The notes: generated by a model not told the origin, from the letters alone. A stretch of 64,000 nucleotides of DNA from Coraliomargarita sp965656715 (GCA_965656715.1 CBFHLR010000008.1:1-64000); one strand, 5' to 3'; counted from the first letter of the stretch, positions 17,403 to 26,547 are shown. Translations and numbers: made by a program.

Positions 17403-18052
17403 GCCCCATCTTACAGATCATTCTCTCAACCGTGGTTTGGGCCAGCCTGTCGACGCTGGCCGTGATGTGCTTGACGATCCCCCTGGCCTATTTGCTCGCG
17501 CGCACTAATTTCCCCGGCAAACGACTTCTGGCCAGTCTGTGTAGTTTATCGCTCGTTCTCCCGCCGACAGCGGTCGGTTTTCTGCTGCTCAAGCTACTTG
17601 CGGATGATGGCTGGCTTGGCTGGGTCGACGCAGTGCTCACATGGAGGGGAATCGTCATCGCCTGCACGGTTATGTCACTACCGCTCGCCCTGCGCACGGC
17701 ACGGATTAGTTTTGAAGCCGTCAATCCACGACTCGAAGCCATGGCGCGCACGCTCGGATGCAATCGTATCCAAACATTCACTACAGTCACCCTGCCACTG
17801 GCTAGTCGGGGTCTTCTTGCGGCAGCGATCTTAAGTTTCACACGTGCAATGGGCGAGTTTGGTGCCACTGTCATCGTAGCGGGCAACATACCAGGTCAAA
17901 CACAGACCCTCTCCTCCGCGATCTACAGTGCACAACAAGCCGGCAACGAGCAGCAAGCCACAATCCTGCTCAGCGTTGCGCTCGGTGTCGGATTCCTGGC
18001 GGTCTTCCTTAGCGAATGGCTTTCACAGGCACGCACAGGAGGCGCACAATGA
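17399..18052 (+). CDS. modB: Molybdate ABC transporter permease
   Basis: A 217-residue permease with about five to six membrane helices. The EAA-loop for coupling to ModC reads EAMARTLGCNRIQTFTTVTLP, preceded by MSLPLALRTARISFEAVNP. The family block FTRAMGEFGATVIVAGNIPGQTQT (read in parts) is diagnostic of ModB. It overlaps modA upstream and modC downstream by four bases each, so the three subunits are translationally coupled. Confidence 0.95.
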   Translation: MSPILQIILSTVVWASLSTLAVMCLTIPLAYLLARTNFPGKRLLASLCSLSLVLPPTAVGFLLLKLLADDGWLGWVDAVLTWRGIVIACTVMSLPLALRTARISFEAVNPRLEAMARTLGCNRIQTFTTVTLPLASRGLLAAAILSFTRAMGEFGATVIVAGNIPGQTQTLSSAIYSAQQAGNEQQATILLSVALGVGFLAVFLSEWLSQARTGGAQ

Positions 18053-19251
18053 CGACCCACCTGTGGCAGATTCAACTGCAAGTCCCGCAGGGCAATTTCC
18101 TGCTGGATATCGACTGTCATTCCGACGCCCGCGTGCTTGGTCTCTTCGGGCCTTCCGGATCGGGCAAAACAACATGCCTAGAAGCCATCGCCGGACTTCG
18201 AAGGCATGCCAAAGGAGCGCTCCGCTGCGACAATCAGGTCTGGCTCGACAGCAACAAGAAGATTCGCCTCAAAGCCGAACAACGCAACATCGGCTACGTG
18301 CCACAAGACCACCTACTATTCCCCCACCTCAATGCTGAAGCCAATATCCGTTTCGGTATGCCAAGAGATAGATCGGCCTCTCCGAGCGCGCCGTTGGCCA
18401 ATCAAGCAAGGCTACCGGAAACGAATGGGATGGAGGCTGAGGAAAGCCAAACCAACGGGGCGATAGGGATGTCGCACCCGTCCCATTCACAAAATGCCGA
18501 AGCTCACTTTCAAGACGTCGTCGAAGTCCTCGAACTCAGGCATCTACTCAAGCATCGCATCCATCAGCTCTCCGGCGGGCAGGCCCAGCGTGTCGCCCTA
18601 GCCCGTGCCCTCTGCGCACAGCCCAGCATGCTCATGCTCGATGAGCCACTCGCCGCCTTGGATGAAGCGCTACGCCATCGCATATTACCCTTCCTTCTTA
18701 AAATTAAAAATCACTTCAAAATTCCGATACTTGTTGTTTCGCACAACGCCCTTGAACTCCAAGCGCTTTGCGATGAAGTCATTGCCCTCAAGGACGGCCG
18801 CGTCGCTGCTCAAGACACACCTGTCGCTATCTTTACTCAGCCAGACATCTATTCTAAGGCAGCGCATCACAGCTTTGAAAACACACTACAAGGGAAGCTA
18901 GTAGGGCATCAGACCCATAGTAGTCAGATTCAAATCGGCAAAACCCATCTGACTACACTACAACTCAAAGAGCTAAAAATCGGCAGCTCCGTGTTAATCA
19001 GTATTGCTGCCTCCGACATCCTCGTCTCCAAGCAAGCAGTCGAAGGTCTCTCAGCACGCAATAGCATAGAGGCACGTATTGAAAGGATCGATACGTCCCA
19101 CTCTGAAGTCCTAGTTCACACCAGCCTCCACAATTCCGACAAACACCTAATTGCCGAACTAACATTCAACGCAGTCGAAGCGCTCAACCTACAGGTCGGC
19201 CAACCAGTTTATCTGTTCATCAAATCCAGCGCGATTTCGACCTATGCCTGA
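18049..19251 (+). CDS. modC: Molybdate ABC transporter ATPase with an extra internal segment
   Basis: A 400-residue ATPase. Walker A GPSGSGKT is at 34-41, Q-loop Gln86, signature LSGGQ 174-178, Walker B LMLDEP 195-200 and the H-loop in VVSHN. A C-terminal TOBE/Mop-like molybdate-binding domain spans about residues 290-400. Between the Q-loop and the signature lies a low-complexity segment (about 105-150) absent from ordinary ModC; its DNA contains nested inverted repeats. The ATG overlaps the modB stop. The gene ends 9 bases from convergent draG. Confidence 0.93.
   Translation: MTTHLWQIQLQVPQGNFLLDIDCHSDARVLGLFGPSGSGKTTCLEAIAGLRRHAKGALRCDNQVWLDSNKKIRLKAEQRNIGYVPQDHLLFPHLNAEANIRFGMPRDRSASPSAPLANQARLPETNGMEAEESQTNGAIGMSHPSHSQNAEAHFQDVVEVLELRHLLKHRIHQLSGGQAQRVALARALCAQPSMLMLDEPLAALDEALRHRILPFLLKIKNHFKIPILVVSHNALELQALCDEVIALKDGRVAAQDTPVAIFTQPDIYSKAAHHSFENTLQGKLVGHQTHSSQIQIGKTHLTTLQLKELKIGSSVLISIAASDILVSKQAVEGLSARNSIEARIERIDTSHSEVLVHTSLHNSDKHLIAELTFNAVEALNLQVGQPVYLFIKSSAISTYA
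18361..18498 (+). repeat. In-frame palindromic insertion in modC
   Basis: This segment encodes residues of low complexity (Ser, Pro, Asn, Gln, Glu rich) not expected in the ABC domain. Its DNA has nested inverted repeats: CCGTTGG (18391-18397) with CCAACGG (18452-18458), and GAATGGGA (18423-18430) with TCCCATTC (18481-18488). This fits a mobile palindromic repeat inserted without breaking the frame. Confidence 0.55.
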
Positions 19252-19260
19252 TGCCTTAGC

Positions 19261-20199
19261 TCATGCCATGCGCAGCATCCGCTCGCTACCCGCAAAACGC
19301 ACCAACATCCCCTCGACCATTTCCTTTCCGCGCAGCATCGCCATCCATCCGCGGGGGATCGCATCGACCCCATGCCGGATTCCGGCAATGCCCCCAGCCA
19401 AACAGGCTGTTGTGTCGGTATCATGTCCGAGCGCAATGGCACGACGCACGATAGTCGCATAGTCATCCGCTTGACAGGCATAGACTGCCGAGCGCAGTGA
19501 ATCGACCACATAGCCACTGCCGCTGGGATCGCCCGGCGCAAGGATTTGTTCCTTCAACTCCTTCAGGTATTCGGGACATTCCGCGTAGTAATCCAAAGCA
19601 AACTCGACTGCCCCCTCCCAGGGATAGGGCAAGCCCTTGAGCTCATGCCGCGCCCAGAGGCAGTAGAGTGCACAACAGATCTGTGAGCGTATGTGTGCAT
19701 GTGTCAGTCGCGATTGCCGCTGCGCATCCATGATCAAAGCCTCATCATTGCCGCTGTGCAACAAAGCCAAGGGCAAGCAACGCATCATCGATCCATTACC
19801 ATTATTGCGCGCGCCACGCATCCCGGAATAGTCGACCGTCATCCCCTGCTTCAGGCGCTGAATAGAAACACTGGTCTGATTGCCGACATCGAAGACATAG
19901 TTATCCACAGCAAGATAACCATGTTCGTGCCAATTGAGTAGTCGTCGCGAGAAGTCGTAGGGATGGTAACCGCCGCAAGCAATCAATGAGTCAAACAAGC
20001 AGAGCGCCTGCGCGCCGTCGTCCGACCAAGTGCCGAGTGGCACATGTGCATAGGAGCGCATAAATCCCTTCGGCGGTCGCATACAAATCTGATCAAACTC
20101 TGGAAGCATACAGGGCTCGGTAAATTCATAGGGCACCCCGCAGGCATCCCCAACGAGGAGTCCATACAAGCCACCGGCAACTTTCTCAGCGTAGTTCAT
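19261..20199 (-). CDS. draG: Dinitrogenase reductase-activating glycohydrolase (DraG-like)
   Basis: Removes ADP-ribose from an Arg of NifH, reactivating nitrogenase. The 312-residue protein has the ADP-ribosylglycohydrolase Mg-binding blocks: GLLVGDACGVPYE, TWSDDGAQALCLFDSL, RGARNNGNGSMMR and GHDTDTTACLAGGIAG. The ATG at 20199 (MNYAEKVAGGLYG) is chosen over an upstream TTG. It follows draT on the same strand, 78 bases downstream, which supports the DraG role over other family functions. Confidence 0.9.
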   Translation of the reverse strand: MNYAEKVAGGLYGLLVGDACGVPYEFTEPCMLPEFDQICMRPPKGFMRSYAHVPLGTWSDDGAQALCLFDSLIACGGYHPYDFSRRLLNWHEHGYLAVDNYVFDVGNQTSVSIQRLKQGMTVDYSGMRGARNNGNGSMMRCLPLALLHSGNDEALIMDAQRQSRLTHAHIRSQICCALYCLWARHELKGLPYPWEGAVEFALDYYAECPEYLKELKEQILAPGDPSGSGYVVDSLRSAVYACQADDYATIVRRAIALGHDTDTTACLAGGIAGIRHGVDAIPRGWMAMLRGKEMVEGMLVRFAGSERMLRMA

Positions 20200-20250
20200 A
20201 GGTTTGAAACATCGACCAATCAATTAACTGTTATAGTAAGCTTCATAATT

Positions 20251-20281
20251 CCGTGTTCGACGTTCGATGTTCGACGTTCAA
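20251..20281. repeat. GTTCGA-word repeat between draT and draG
   Basis: Alternating GTTCGACGTTCGATGTTCGA words over about 30 bases, reaching into the draT stop codon. A related word series, GAACATCGAAGG and AACTTCGAACGC, occurs at 35344-35371, so this is a dispersed intergenic repeat type. Confidence 0.6.
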
Positions 20282-21081
20282 TAGAGCAGCTTCTTCACCT
20301 GATATCGCCCACCAATCAGTAAATACTCGTCCTCTCCTTTCAGCAGGCTGTCTGGCAAGAGTTCACTGTAGAAAAATACTTTCACCGTCGGCACCTTCAC
20401 CCGCCAAACTGTTGAACCAAATTCCCAAGCCTTCTCACGGTCAGAGGTGAAGGAACTGATGTTGTTTAACTCGATAACTTCTTTGCCTCGCACATCCGTT
20501 GTATCCAGCACCTGATACTCCTCTGGGTCATGCGTGCCTCGGTAGAGCGTAAGCATGGTCTCATACGGTAAGCGCCGCTTGAGCTCGTATTGGCAAAACT
20601 CAAAGAGCAAATCAAACTGCGAGTAGATCGCATTGGTTCGGGCGCTCCCCTTAATCAAATCAATGGCAAAGGCCGGATTAGCCTCATAGGGATTGCCGCG
20701 GATGAGACTCTTGTGAAAAGTCGGCGGGATCCCAAAACGACTCAAAACCCAGCCTTTCAACACCGCCCCTTCGATCGAATTGCTATCCACACCCCAGCCA
20801 CGTAGGTAGCGCACATAACTATTGCGTAAGCTCTTGCGGGCACTTGCCCGGTAGTCTTCCCACTGATGCAGTGCGAATTTCACCGACATGTATTCGTGAA
20901 ACATCTCACCGCGCCGCTGCTTATCCATCTCACCATCCAGTTGTGCAAAAAAGTGCTGGTTCGACTCCCGCACACCTGCCAAACGTAAGGCTTCTGGCCG
21001 CTCGTTGAAGTCCAGCGAAGTCACCACCCAGGGTGGATGTGCGATATAATTAATAAAGGGCCGTGAAAGTGCGTTTGGCAT
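20278..21081 (-). CDS. draT: NAD+--dinitrogen-reductase ADP-ribosyltransferase (DraT)
   Basis: Transfers ADP-ribose from NAD+ to an Arg of NifH, switching nitrogenase off under ammonium or energy limitation. The 267-residue protein matches DraT: RPFINYIAHPPWVVTSLDFN at the N-terminus (read in parts), GWVLSRFGIPPTFHK, and the transferase blocks LTLYRGTHDPEEYQ, NNISSFTSDREKAWEFG and EDEYLLIGGRYQVKKLLY. The target Arg is present in NifH here (Arg97). draT-draG lies between modABC and the flavodoxin gene. Confidence 0.93.
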   Translation of the reverse strand: MPNALSRPFINYIAHPPWVVTSLDFNERPEALRLAGVRESNQHFFAQLDGEMDKQRRGEMFHEYMSVKFALHQWEDYRASARKSLRNSYVRYLRGWGVDSNSIEGAVLKGWVLSRFGIPPTFHKSLIRGNPYEANPAFAIDLIKGSARTNAIYSQFDLLFEFCQYELKRRLPYETMLTLYRGTHDPEEYQVLDTTDVRGKEVIELNNISSFTSDREKAWEFGSTVWRVKVPTVKVFFYSELLPDSLLKGEDEYLLIGGRYQVKKLLY

Positions 21082-21444
21082 GCCTACCCAAAAAACAGCG
21101 ATTCGCGTGCCATCAACAGATCCACGGGCTCAATAGAAGCGCAGCGTATCCACACCATTAATACGCCTCAACGAGTAAGGTAATTTCAATCTCACTTCCG
21201 ATTCGTTTTCGAGACATTGGAGCACCACCCCGCCCTTCGGGCACCCCTCCTCAATAAGGAGGGGAGTTTCCTAATCCTAGTAGCTTTAAAAGATTCTACC
21301 CGCTGCATCCAAACTCTCCTCCTTTCCAAGGAGGAGTCACTTGCTTGCCAAGTGGAGGTGGTCTTCCAAGCCACTTATCCATCGCTATCAAGACAGCAGA
21401 GCAGCCAAACAAACTCGCCCCATTTTTCACAGGCAGGCTCACAT
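21082..21444. repeat. Intergenic region with two GC-rich hairpins
   Basis: No gene is seen between draT and the flavodoxin promoter. Two perfect hairpins occur: CCCCTCCT/AGGAGGGG (21244-21251 with 21257-21264) and CTCCTCCTT/AAGGAGGAG (21316-21324 with 21328-21336). They sit in a roughly 150-base block starting with CACCACCCCGCCCTTCGGGC and ending with AGTGGAGGTGGTC, so the block has partly inverted ends like a small palindromic mobile element. Confidence 0.55.
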
Positions 21445-21460
21445 CCTACGCAAATGTAAG
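21445..21460 (+). promoter_or_regulatory. Candidate nif activator site (CCTAC palindrome) upstream of flavodoxin
   Basis: CCTACGC-AA-ATGTAAG is an imperfect match to the perfect palindrome CCTACAT-CT-ATGTAGG before nifA. It lies about 145 bases upstream of a sigma-54-like promoter, the usual distance for an enhancer-bound activator. It is preceded by AGGCTCAC, which also occurs twice upstream of nifH. Confidence 0.5.
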
Positions 21461-21589
21461 ATTCAAGAATCTGCTCATACATCCACGTAGCAAGCACGCC
21501 TCAGGCGAGCAACGCTACTCGAACTTTCTGCATCTTTTTCGTATTCACAGGCAATGGCTTACAGAACTCGGATCCACTTAAAAAGCTGA

Positions 21590-21607
21590 TTGGCACGGCG
21601 AGTGTTT
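21590..21607 (+). promoter_or_regulatory. Sigma-54-like promoter of the flavodoxin-nifJ unit
   Basis: TTGGCACG (minus 24) - N4 - GTGTTT (minus 12). The minus-24 box is a full match; the minus-12 box has GT instead of the usual GC, as also at nifH. It lies 40 bases before the flavodoxin ATG. Confidence 0.7.
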
Positions 21608-21646
21608 ACAGCTGAACGAGCAAACTCAATTCAAAGCCGAAAATCA

Positions 21647-22114
<468 letters not shown>

Positions 22115-22195
22115 GCAGGTATACATGTCCGAAGCTAGGAAGCTTCATCCCAACCTTTAATACTTTCCAACCTTTCACACCTTCCCACATCTCAA

Positions 22196-25100
22196 ATGAT
22201 CGCAAAAAAACAACCAGACTCACGCACCTGCGATGCCAACGAGGCCACTGCCGACGTCGCATACCGGATGGCTGAGGTCATCTCTATCTATCCGATCACG
22301 CCATCGTCGCCCATGGCCGAACACTGCGATGAATGGGCCGCAGTCAACCGCCCCAACCTTTGGGGCATGACGCCAGACATCGTGCAAATGCAATCTGAGG
22401 GCGGCGTCGCGGGGGCCATGCATGGCAGCCTCACCGCAGGCTGTTTGAGCACCACTTTTACCGCGTCACAGGGTCTCCTACTCATGATCCCGAACATGTA
22501 TAAGATCGCCGGTGAGCTGACTCCCGCAGTGATCCACGTCTCTGCTCGGGCTCTGGCGACACACGCACTCTCAATCTTCGGCGATCATTCCGACGTCATG
22601 GCCTGCCGCCAAACTGGCTGGGCCATGCTCGCCTCAAACTCTGTGCAGGAGGCACACGACATGGCTGCGATCGCACACGCTGCCACGCTCAAATGCCGCA
22701 TCCCCTTCCTGCATTTCTTTGATGGCTTCCGCACTTCGCACGAGATCAACAAACACAGTCCCATCTCCGACGAAGTGCTCGATCAGCTGCTCGATGAAGA
22801 TGCGTTGATCGATTTCTATGATCGTTCGCTCACACCCGATGCACCCAGCATTCGTGGCACCGCTCAAAACCCGGACGTCTTCTTCCAAGCCCGTGAAGCT
22901 GCCAACCCCTTCTACAAGGAATGCGTGCAAACGGTGAATGCGCTCTTCCAACGCTTCGAGGAACTCACTGGGCGCAAGTATTCACTCTTCGAATACAGTG
23001 GCGCACCGGATGCTGAAAAGGTCGTAGTAATCATGGGATCCGGCGCAGAAACCGCCGAAGAAACTTCCAAATACCTGAATTCTCAGGGTGAAAAGACCGG
23101 CGTATTAAAAGTGCGCCTCTTCCGCCCGTTCAGCGCGCCAGCGATTCTCAAAGCATTGCCCGACACGGTAAAGAAGATCGCAGTGCTCGACCGCACCAAG
23201 GAGCCCGGATCCATCGGCGAGCCACTCTATCTCGATGTCGCCATGGCACTGCGCAAGGCAAAGACCTGCCCAACAGTGACAAAAGATATTGATCCAGTGA
23301 TCGTCGGTGGTCGCTATGGTCTCGGATCCAAAGAATTCACACCTGCCATGGTCAAAAGCGTGTTCGATCTGCTCAATAGCAGTGATCCTGAAGATCACTT
23401 CACGGTCGGCATTATCGACGACATCAACAACAAATCGCTCTACTGGAATCCTGCGTTCTCGATCGAATCGGATGCGGTCACCAAAGCTGTATTCTTCGGA
23501 CTGGGCTCCGATGGCACGGTTGGTGCGAGCAAGAACACCGTTAAGATCATCGGCGAAAACGCTGGCCGCAACGCACAAGCCTACTTCGTCTACGACTCCA
23601 AAAAGTCCGGCTCGGTGACCGTCTCCCACCTGCGATTTGGCGAAGAAGAAATCCACGCGCCCTATCTCATTGAGTCGGCCGACTTTGTCTCCTGCTCGCA
23701 TACTAAGATCCTCGAGAGCATGCCGGTCCCTGAGAAGCTGAAGGAAGGCGGCGTTTTCCTTCTAAACGCGCCTTGCTCTGCCGATCAGGTCTGGGATCTG
23801 CTCCCGACAATGGTTCAGGAAACACTGATCAAAAAGAAGGCCGAATTTTATCACATCGACGCCCTGAAGATCGCGAAGGAAGCCGGGCTCGGTGGCCGCA
23901 TCAACACGGTCATGCAGACCTGTTTCTTCCAGTTGTCCGGTGTTTTGCCTCCCGCAGAAGCCATCGCGCACATCAAGTCCATGATCACGAAGACCTACTC
24001 GCGCAAGGGCGATAAAATCGTGAATATGAACTGCGCCGCAGTCGACGACACCGTGGCAAATCTCAACAAGATCGAGCTACCCGCCAAGGCCAGTAGCCAG
24101 ATACCGTTCGGAGTCAGTATGCCGGACGAAGCACCAGATTTCGTCAAGAAAGTCACCTCACGCATCATCGCAGGCGAAGGCGACCTCCTTCCAGTCAGCG
24201 CCTTCCCAGTCGACGGCACATGGCCCACTGCCACCTCGCAGTATGAAAAGCGCGGTATGGCAGCGGAGATACCCGAGTGGAATCCGGATCTTTGCACTCA
24301 GTGTAATAAGTGCGCGACCATTTGCCCACACGCGGCGATTCGACCCAAGTTCTACGAAGACAGCCTGCTCAATCTGGCACCAGAGTCTTTCAAGTCGATG
24401 GACTTCAACAACCCGGCGTATCCGGATACAAAATACACCATTCAGCTCTCGCCCGACGATTGCACCGGATGTGGCGTCTGCGCAGAAATGTGCCCAGGTG
24501 TCGACGGCGACCTGAAGTCGCTCATGATGAAGCCAACAGGCGATATTGTGGAACAGGAGCGTGAATCCTTCGATTTCTGGAACAAGATCAAGCAACCCGA
24601 ATACAAGGGCGCGGAAATGTCTCCAAAGTCCCTGCAATTCAAGAAGCCGCTGATCGAATACTCGGGTGCCTGTGCCGGATGTGGACAAACACCTTACTTG
24701 AAGATGCTGACGCAACTTGTTGGTGACCACATGCTGGTCGCCAACGCGACGGGCTGTTCCTCCATCTACGGCGGCAACCTCCCGACGACTCCCTATGCAG
24801 TCGATGACTGTGGGCGTGGCCCCGCGTGGTCGAACTCGCTCTTCGAAGACAATGCCGAGTTTGGTATGGGCATGCTCATGAGTGTTGAGACTCGTAGCAG
24901 CATTGCTCAGTCACTCCTACAGAAGCTTGAGCCAAAACTCTGCACCGCTTTGGTGAACGACATTCTGGGCTGCACCTACAAACGTCCAAAGGATATGAAG
25001 GCTCAGCGCGAACGTGTCGAAGCCCTGAAAGAATCACTCAGTGAAATCGACGATCCCGCTGCACGTCGCCTGACTGCACATGCGGACTATCTGGTGAAGA

Positions 25101-25777
25101 AATCGGTTTGGGTGATCGGCGGTGACGGCTGGGCATACGACATCGGATTCGGCGGCCTCGACCACGTGATGGCTTCCGGCAAGAACATCAACATTCTCGT
25201 CATGGATACCGAAGTGTATTCCAACACCGGAGGCCAAAGCTCGAAAGCCACACCAACTGCAGCGGTCGCAAAGTTTGCCGCAGCCGGTAAAGAAGGCCCA
25301 AAGAAAGATCTCGCACAAATCGCCATGAGTTACGGCAACATTTACGTCGCTCAAATCGCACTCGGCGGCAACGAGCAACAAGCGATGAAAGCGCTCAAAG
25401 AAGCCGAGAGTTTCGACGGTCCCTCGCTCGTCATCGCATACGGCGCTTGCCTGGCTCACGGTTTCGACTTGCGCAGTTCCCACAACCACCAAAAGGACGC
25501 AGTGAAGACCGGCTACTGGCCACTCTTTCGCTACGACCCACGCAACGAAGAGAAAGGGCAACCTCGATTCCTACTCGAATCCGGTGAACCCGACGGTGAG
25601 CTCGCAAAGTTCCTCCGCACCGAAGGACGCTTCAAAGCACTGGAAAAAACCTCCCCGGCTCAGGCCGAAGAACTCTTCGAACTGGCAGAGGGACACATCA
25701 ACAAGCGCTACGAAAAATATGAACAGCTCTCAAAAATCGGCACCGAAGAGGATGACGATGATGACGACTGGGGCTAA
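22196..25777 (+). CDS. nifJ: Pyruvate:ferredoxin (flavodoxin) oxidoreductase
   Basis: Oxidises pyruvate with CoA to acetyl-CoA and CO2, passing electrons to flavodoxin or ferredoxin. The 1193-residue homodimeric form begins with the pyruvate/TPP domain (AYRMAEVISIYPITPSSPMAE). Two 4Fe-4S clusters follow (CTQCNKCATICPHAA and CTGCGVCAEMCPG), then the proximal-cluster and TPP domain (GACAGCGQTPYLK, NATGCSSIYGGNLPTTPY, IGGDGWAYDIGFGGLDHV and YSNTGGQSSKATPT). The C-terminus is very acidic (EEDDDDDWG). With the flavodoxin gene it forms the electron-supply branch of the nif island. Confidence 0.97.
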   Translation: MIAKKQPDSRTCDANEATADVAYRMAEVISIYPITPSSPMAEHCDEWAAVNRPNLWGMTPDIVQMQSEGGVAGAMHGSLTAGCLSTTFTASQGLLLMIPNMYKIAGELTPAVIHVSARALATHALSIFGDHSDVMACRQTGWAMLASNSVQEAHDMAAIAHAATLKCRIPFLHFFDGFRTSHEINKHSPISDEVLDQLLDEDALIDFYDRSLTPDAPSIRGTAQNPDVFFQAREAANPFYKECVQTVNALFQRFEELTGRKYSLFEYSGAPDAEKVVVIMGSGAETAEETSKYLNSQGEKTGVLKVRLFRPFSAPAILKALPDTVKKIAVLDRTKEPGSIGEPLYLDVAMALRKAKTCPTVTKDIDPVIVGGRYGLGSKEFTPAMVKSVFDLLNSSDPEDHFTVGIIDDINNKSLYWNPAFSIESDAVTKAVFFGLGSDGTVGASKNTVKIIGENAGRNAQAYFVYDSKKSGSVTVSHLRFGEEEIHAPYLIESADFVSCSHTKILESMPVPEKLKEGGVFLLNAPCSADQVWDLLPTMVQETLIKKKAEFYHIDALKIAKEAGLGGRINTVMQTCFFQLSGVLPPAEAIAHIKSMITKTYSRKGDKIVNMNCAAVDDTVANLNKIELPAKASSQIPFGVSMPDEAPDFVKKVTSRIIAGEGDLLPVSAFPVDGTWPTATSQYEKRGMAAEIPEWNPDLCTQCNKCATICPHAAIRPKFYEDSLLNLAPESFKSMDFNNPAYPDTKYTIQLSPDDCTGCGVCAEMCPGVDGDLKSLMMKPTGDIVEQERESFDFWNKIKQPEYKGAEMSPKSLQFKKPLIEYSGACAGCGQTPYLKMLTQLVGDHMLVANATGCSSIYGGNLPTTPYAVDDCGRGPAWSNSLFEDNAEFGMGMLMSVETRSSIAQSLLQKLEPKLCTALVNDILGCTYKRPKDMKAQRERVEALKESLSEIDDPAARRLTAHADYLVKKSVWVIGGDGWAYDIGFGGLDHVMASGKNINILVMDTEVYSNTGGQSSKATPTAAVAKFAAAGKEGPKKDLAQIAMSYGNIYVAQIALGGNEQQAMKALKEAESFDGPSLVIAYGACLAHGFDLRSSHNHQKDAVKTGYWPLFRYDPRNEEKGQPRFLLESGEPDGELAKFLRTEGRFKALEKTSPAQAEELFELAEGHINKRYEKYEQLSKIGTEEDDDDDDWG

Positions 25778-25783
25778 ACAATA

Positions 25784-25858
25784 CTCATAATCCTACTCTT
25801 AATCATAATCCCACGACGGGAGATTAAGATTAGGAGCAAGAATAAGATTAAGACTAAA
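25784..25858. repeat. TAATC/GATTA hairpin repeat, copy A
   Basis: A left arm rich in CTTAATCATAATCC and a right arm rich in GGAGATTAAGATTAGGAG form a long imperfect hairpin around the loop ACGACG. A second member lies at 26272-26336, so the two copies flank the small gene 25860-26192. There is no T-run, so it is not a simple terminator. Confidence 0.65.
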
Positions 25859-25859
25859 T

Positions 25860-26192
25860 ATGAACACATTACCTGCCGTTCCATTCCGACCGCTCGGTCT
25901 GATCCTTAACGTCATCGAAGGATGTGGCTTCACTCTCGGCCACATCTACGACGACCTGGTCTTCACCGAAGAGAACACCATCGTCCTCAAGATGGAAGAC
26001 AACCCAGAAGATATCAGCCTCTACATCAATCAGGACTGCGAATCCGCAGCAGCAAGTGACATGGAAGCTACGCTCTGCATCGCCGCACGCGATGAAGGCC
26101 TGAACTTCATCAAGCGCGGCAGATACTCCCTACGCCAGTCCGGGGATGACAGCTTTCAAATCTTTTTCACTTCTGCGGAGGAATCCGTATAG
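25860..26192 (+). CDS. Small acidic protein of unknown function in the nif island
   Basis: A 110-residue soluble acidic protein with no recognised family. Visible features are a hydrophobic start (FRPLGLILNVIEGCGFTLGHIYDDLVF), the acidic block KMEDNPEDISLYINQDCESAAASD and three Cys that form no obvious metal motif. It lies between nifJ and nifH on the same strand, has its own terminator, and is bracketed by two copies of a TAATC/GATTA hairpin repeat. A link to nitrogen fixation is only by position. Confidence 0.7.
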   Translation: MNTLPAVPFRPLGLILNVIEGCGFTLGHIYDDLVFTEENTIVLKMEDNPEDISLYINQDCESAAASDMEATLCIAARDEGLNFIKRGRYSLRQSGDDSFQIFFTSAEESV

Positions 26193-26223
26193 AGTCGTCA
26201 AAATATAACAAGCCATAGTTAGG

Positions 26224-26260
26224 AAGGCCGCAGAGGGTAACACCACTGCGGCCTTTTTTT
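26224..26260 (+). terminator. Terminator of the small ORF before nifH
   Basis: Stem AAGGCCGCAG (26224-26233) / CTGCGGCCTT (26246-26255) followed by a T tract. It isolates the nifH promoter from upstream transcription. Confidence 0.93.
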
Positions 26261-26271
26261 GTAACCGAATC

Positions 26272-26336
26272 TACTCCTAATCTTAATCCTAATCCAGAAG
26301 TAGAGATTAGGAGTAAGATTATGATTAAGAGGTAAC
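26272..26336. repeat. TAATC/GATTA hairpin repeat, copy B
   Basis: Left arm CTCCTAATCTTAATCC and right arm GATTAGGAGTAAGATT form an imperfect hairpin. It uses the same words as copy A at 25784-25858: the left arm of A matches the reverse complement of the right arm of B over CTCTTAATCATAATC. Confidence 0.65.
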
Positions 26337-26394
26337 CTTGCCTCTGAATTCGCTCAGATGGGATCCATTCGACGACTCATGTTCAAAGCCAGCC

Positions 26395-26410
26395 CCTACA
26401 TAAATGTGAG
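26395..26410 (+). promoter_or_regulatory. Candidate nif activator site 1 upstream of nifH
   Basis: CCTACAT-AA-ATGTGAG: a perfect left half and five of seven bases in the right half of the CCTACAT-N2-ATGTAGG palindrome. It is about 140 bases upstream of the sigma-54-like promoter. Confidence 0.5.
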
Positions 26411-26425
26411 CCTCCATTTTTGCGT

Positions 26426-26441
26426 CCTACATTCCGGTAGG
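26426..26441 (+). promoter_or_regulatory. Candidate nif activator site 2 upstream of nifH
   Basis: CCTACAT-TC-CGGTAGG: a perfect left half and five of seven bases in the right half. It begins 31 bases after the start of site 1, about three helical turns, so both could face the same side of the DNA. It is 109 bases before the minus-24 GG. The pair GTGAGCCT (26406-26413) and AGGCTCAC (26447-26454) encloses this site as an inverted repeat. Confidence 0.5.
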
Positions 26442-26547
26442 AGTTTCAGGCTCACCCAATGCCCCCATAAAATAATACACTTTTTAATGACCCGCTAAGC
26501 GCTGAATAGCAGCAACTTGCAAAACTGAGACGCAGACTCAAAACAGG

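Noticed and set aside
21590..21646. Longer flavodoxin starting at a TTG at 21590
   Set aside because: That start lies inside the sigma-54 promoter; the same holds for a longer nifH from 26548.
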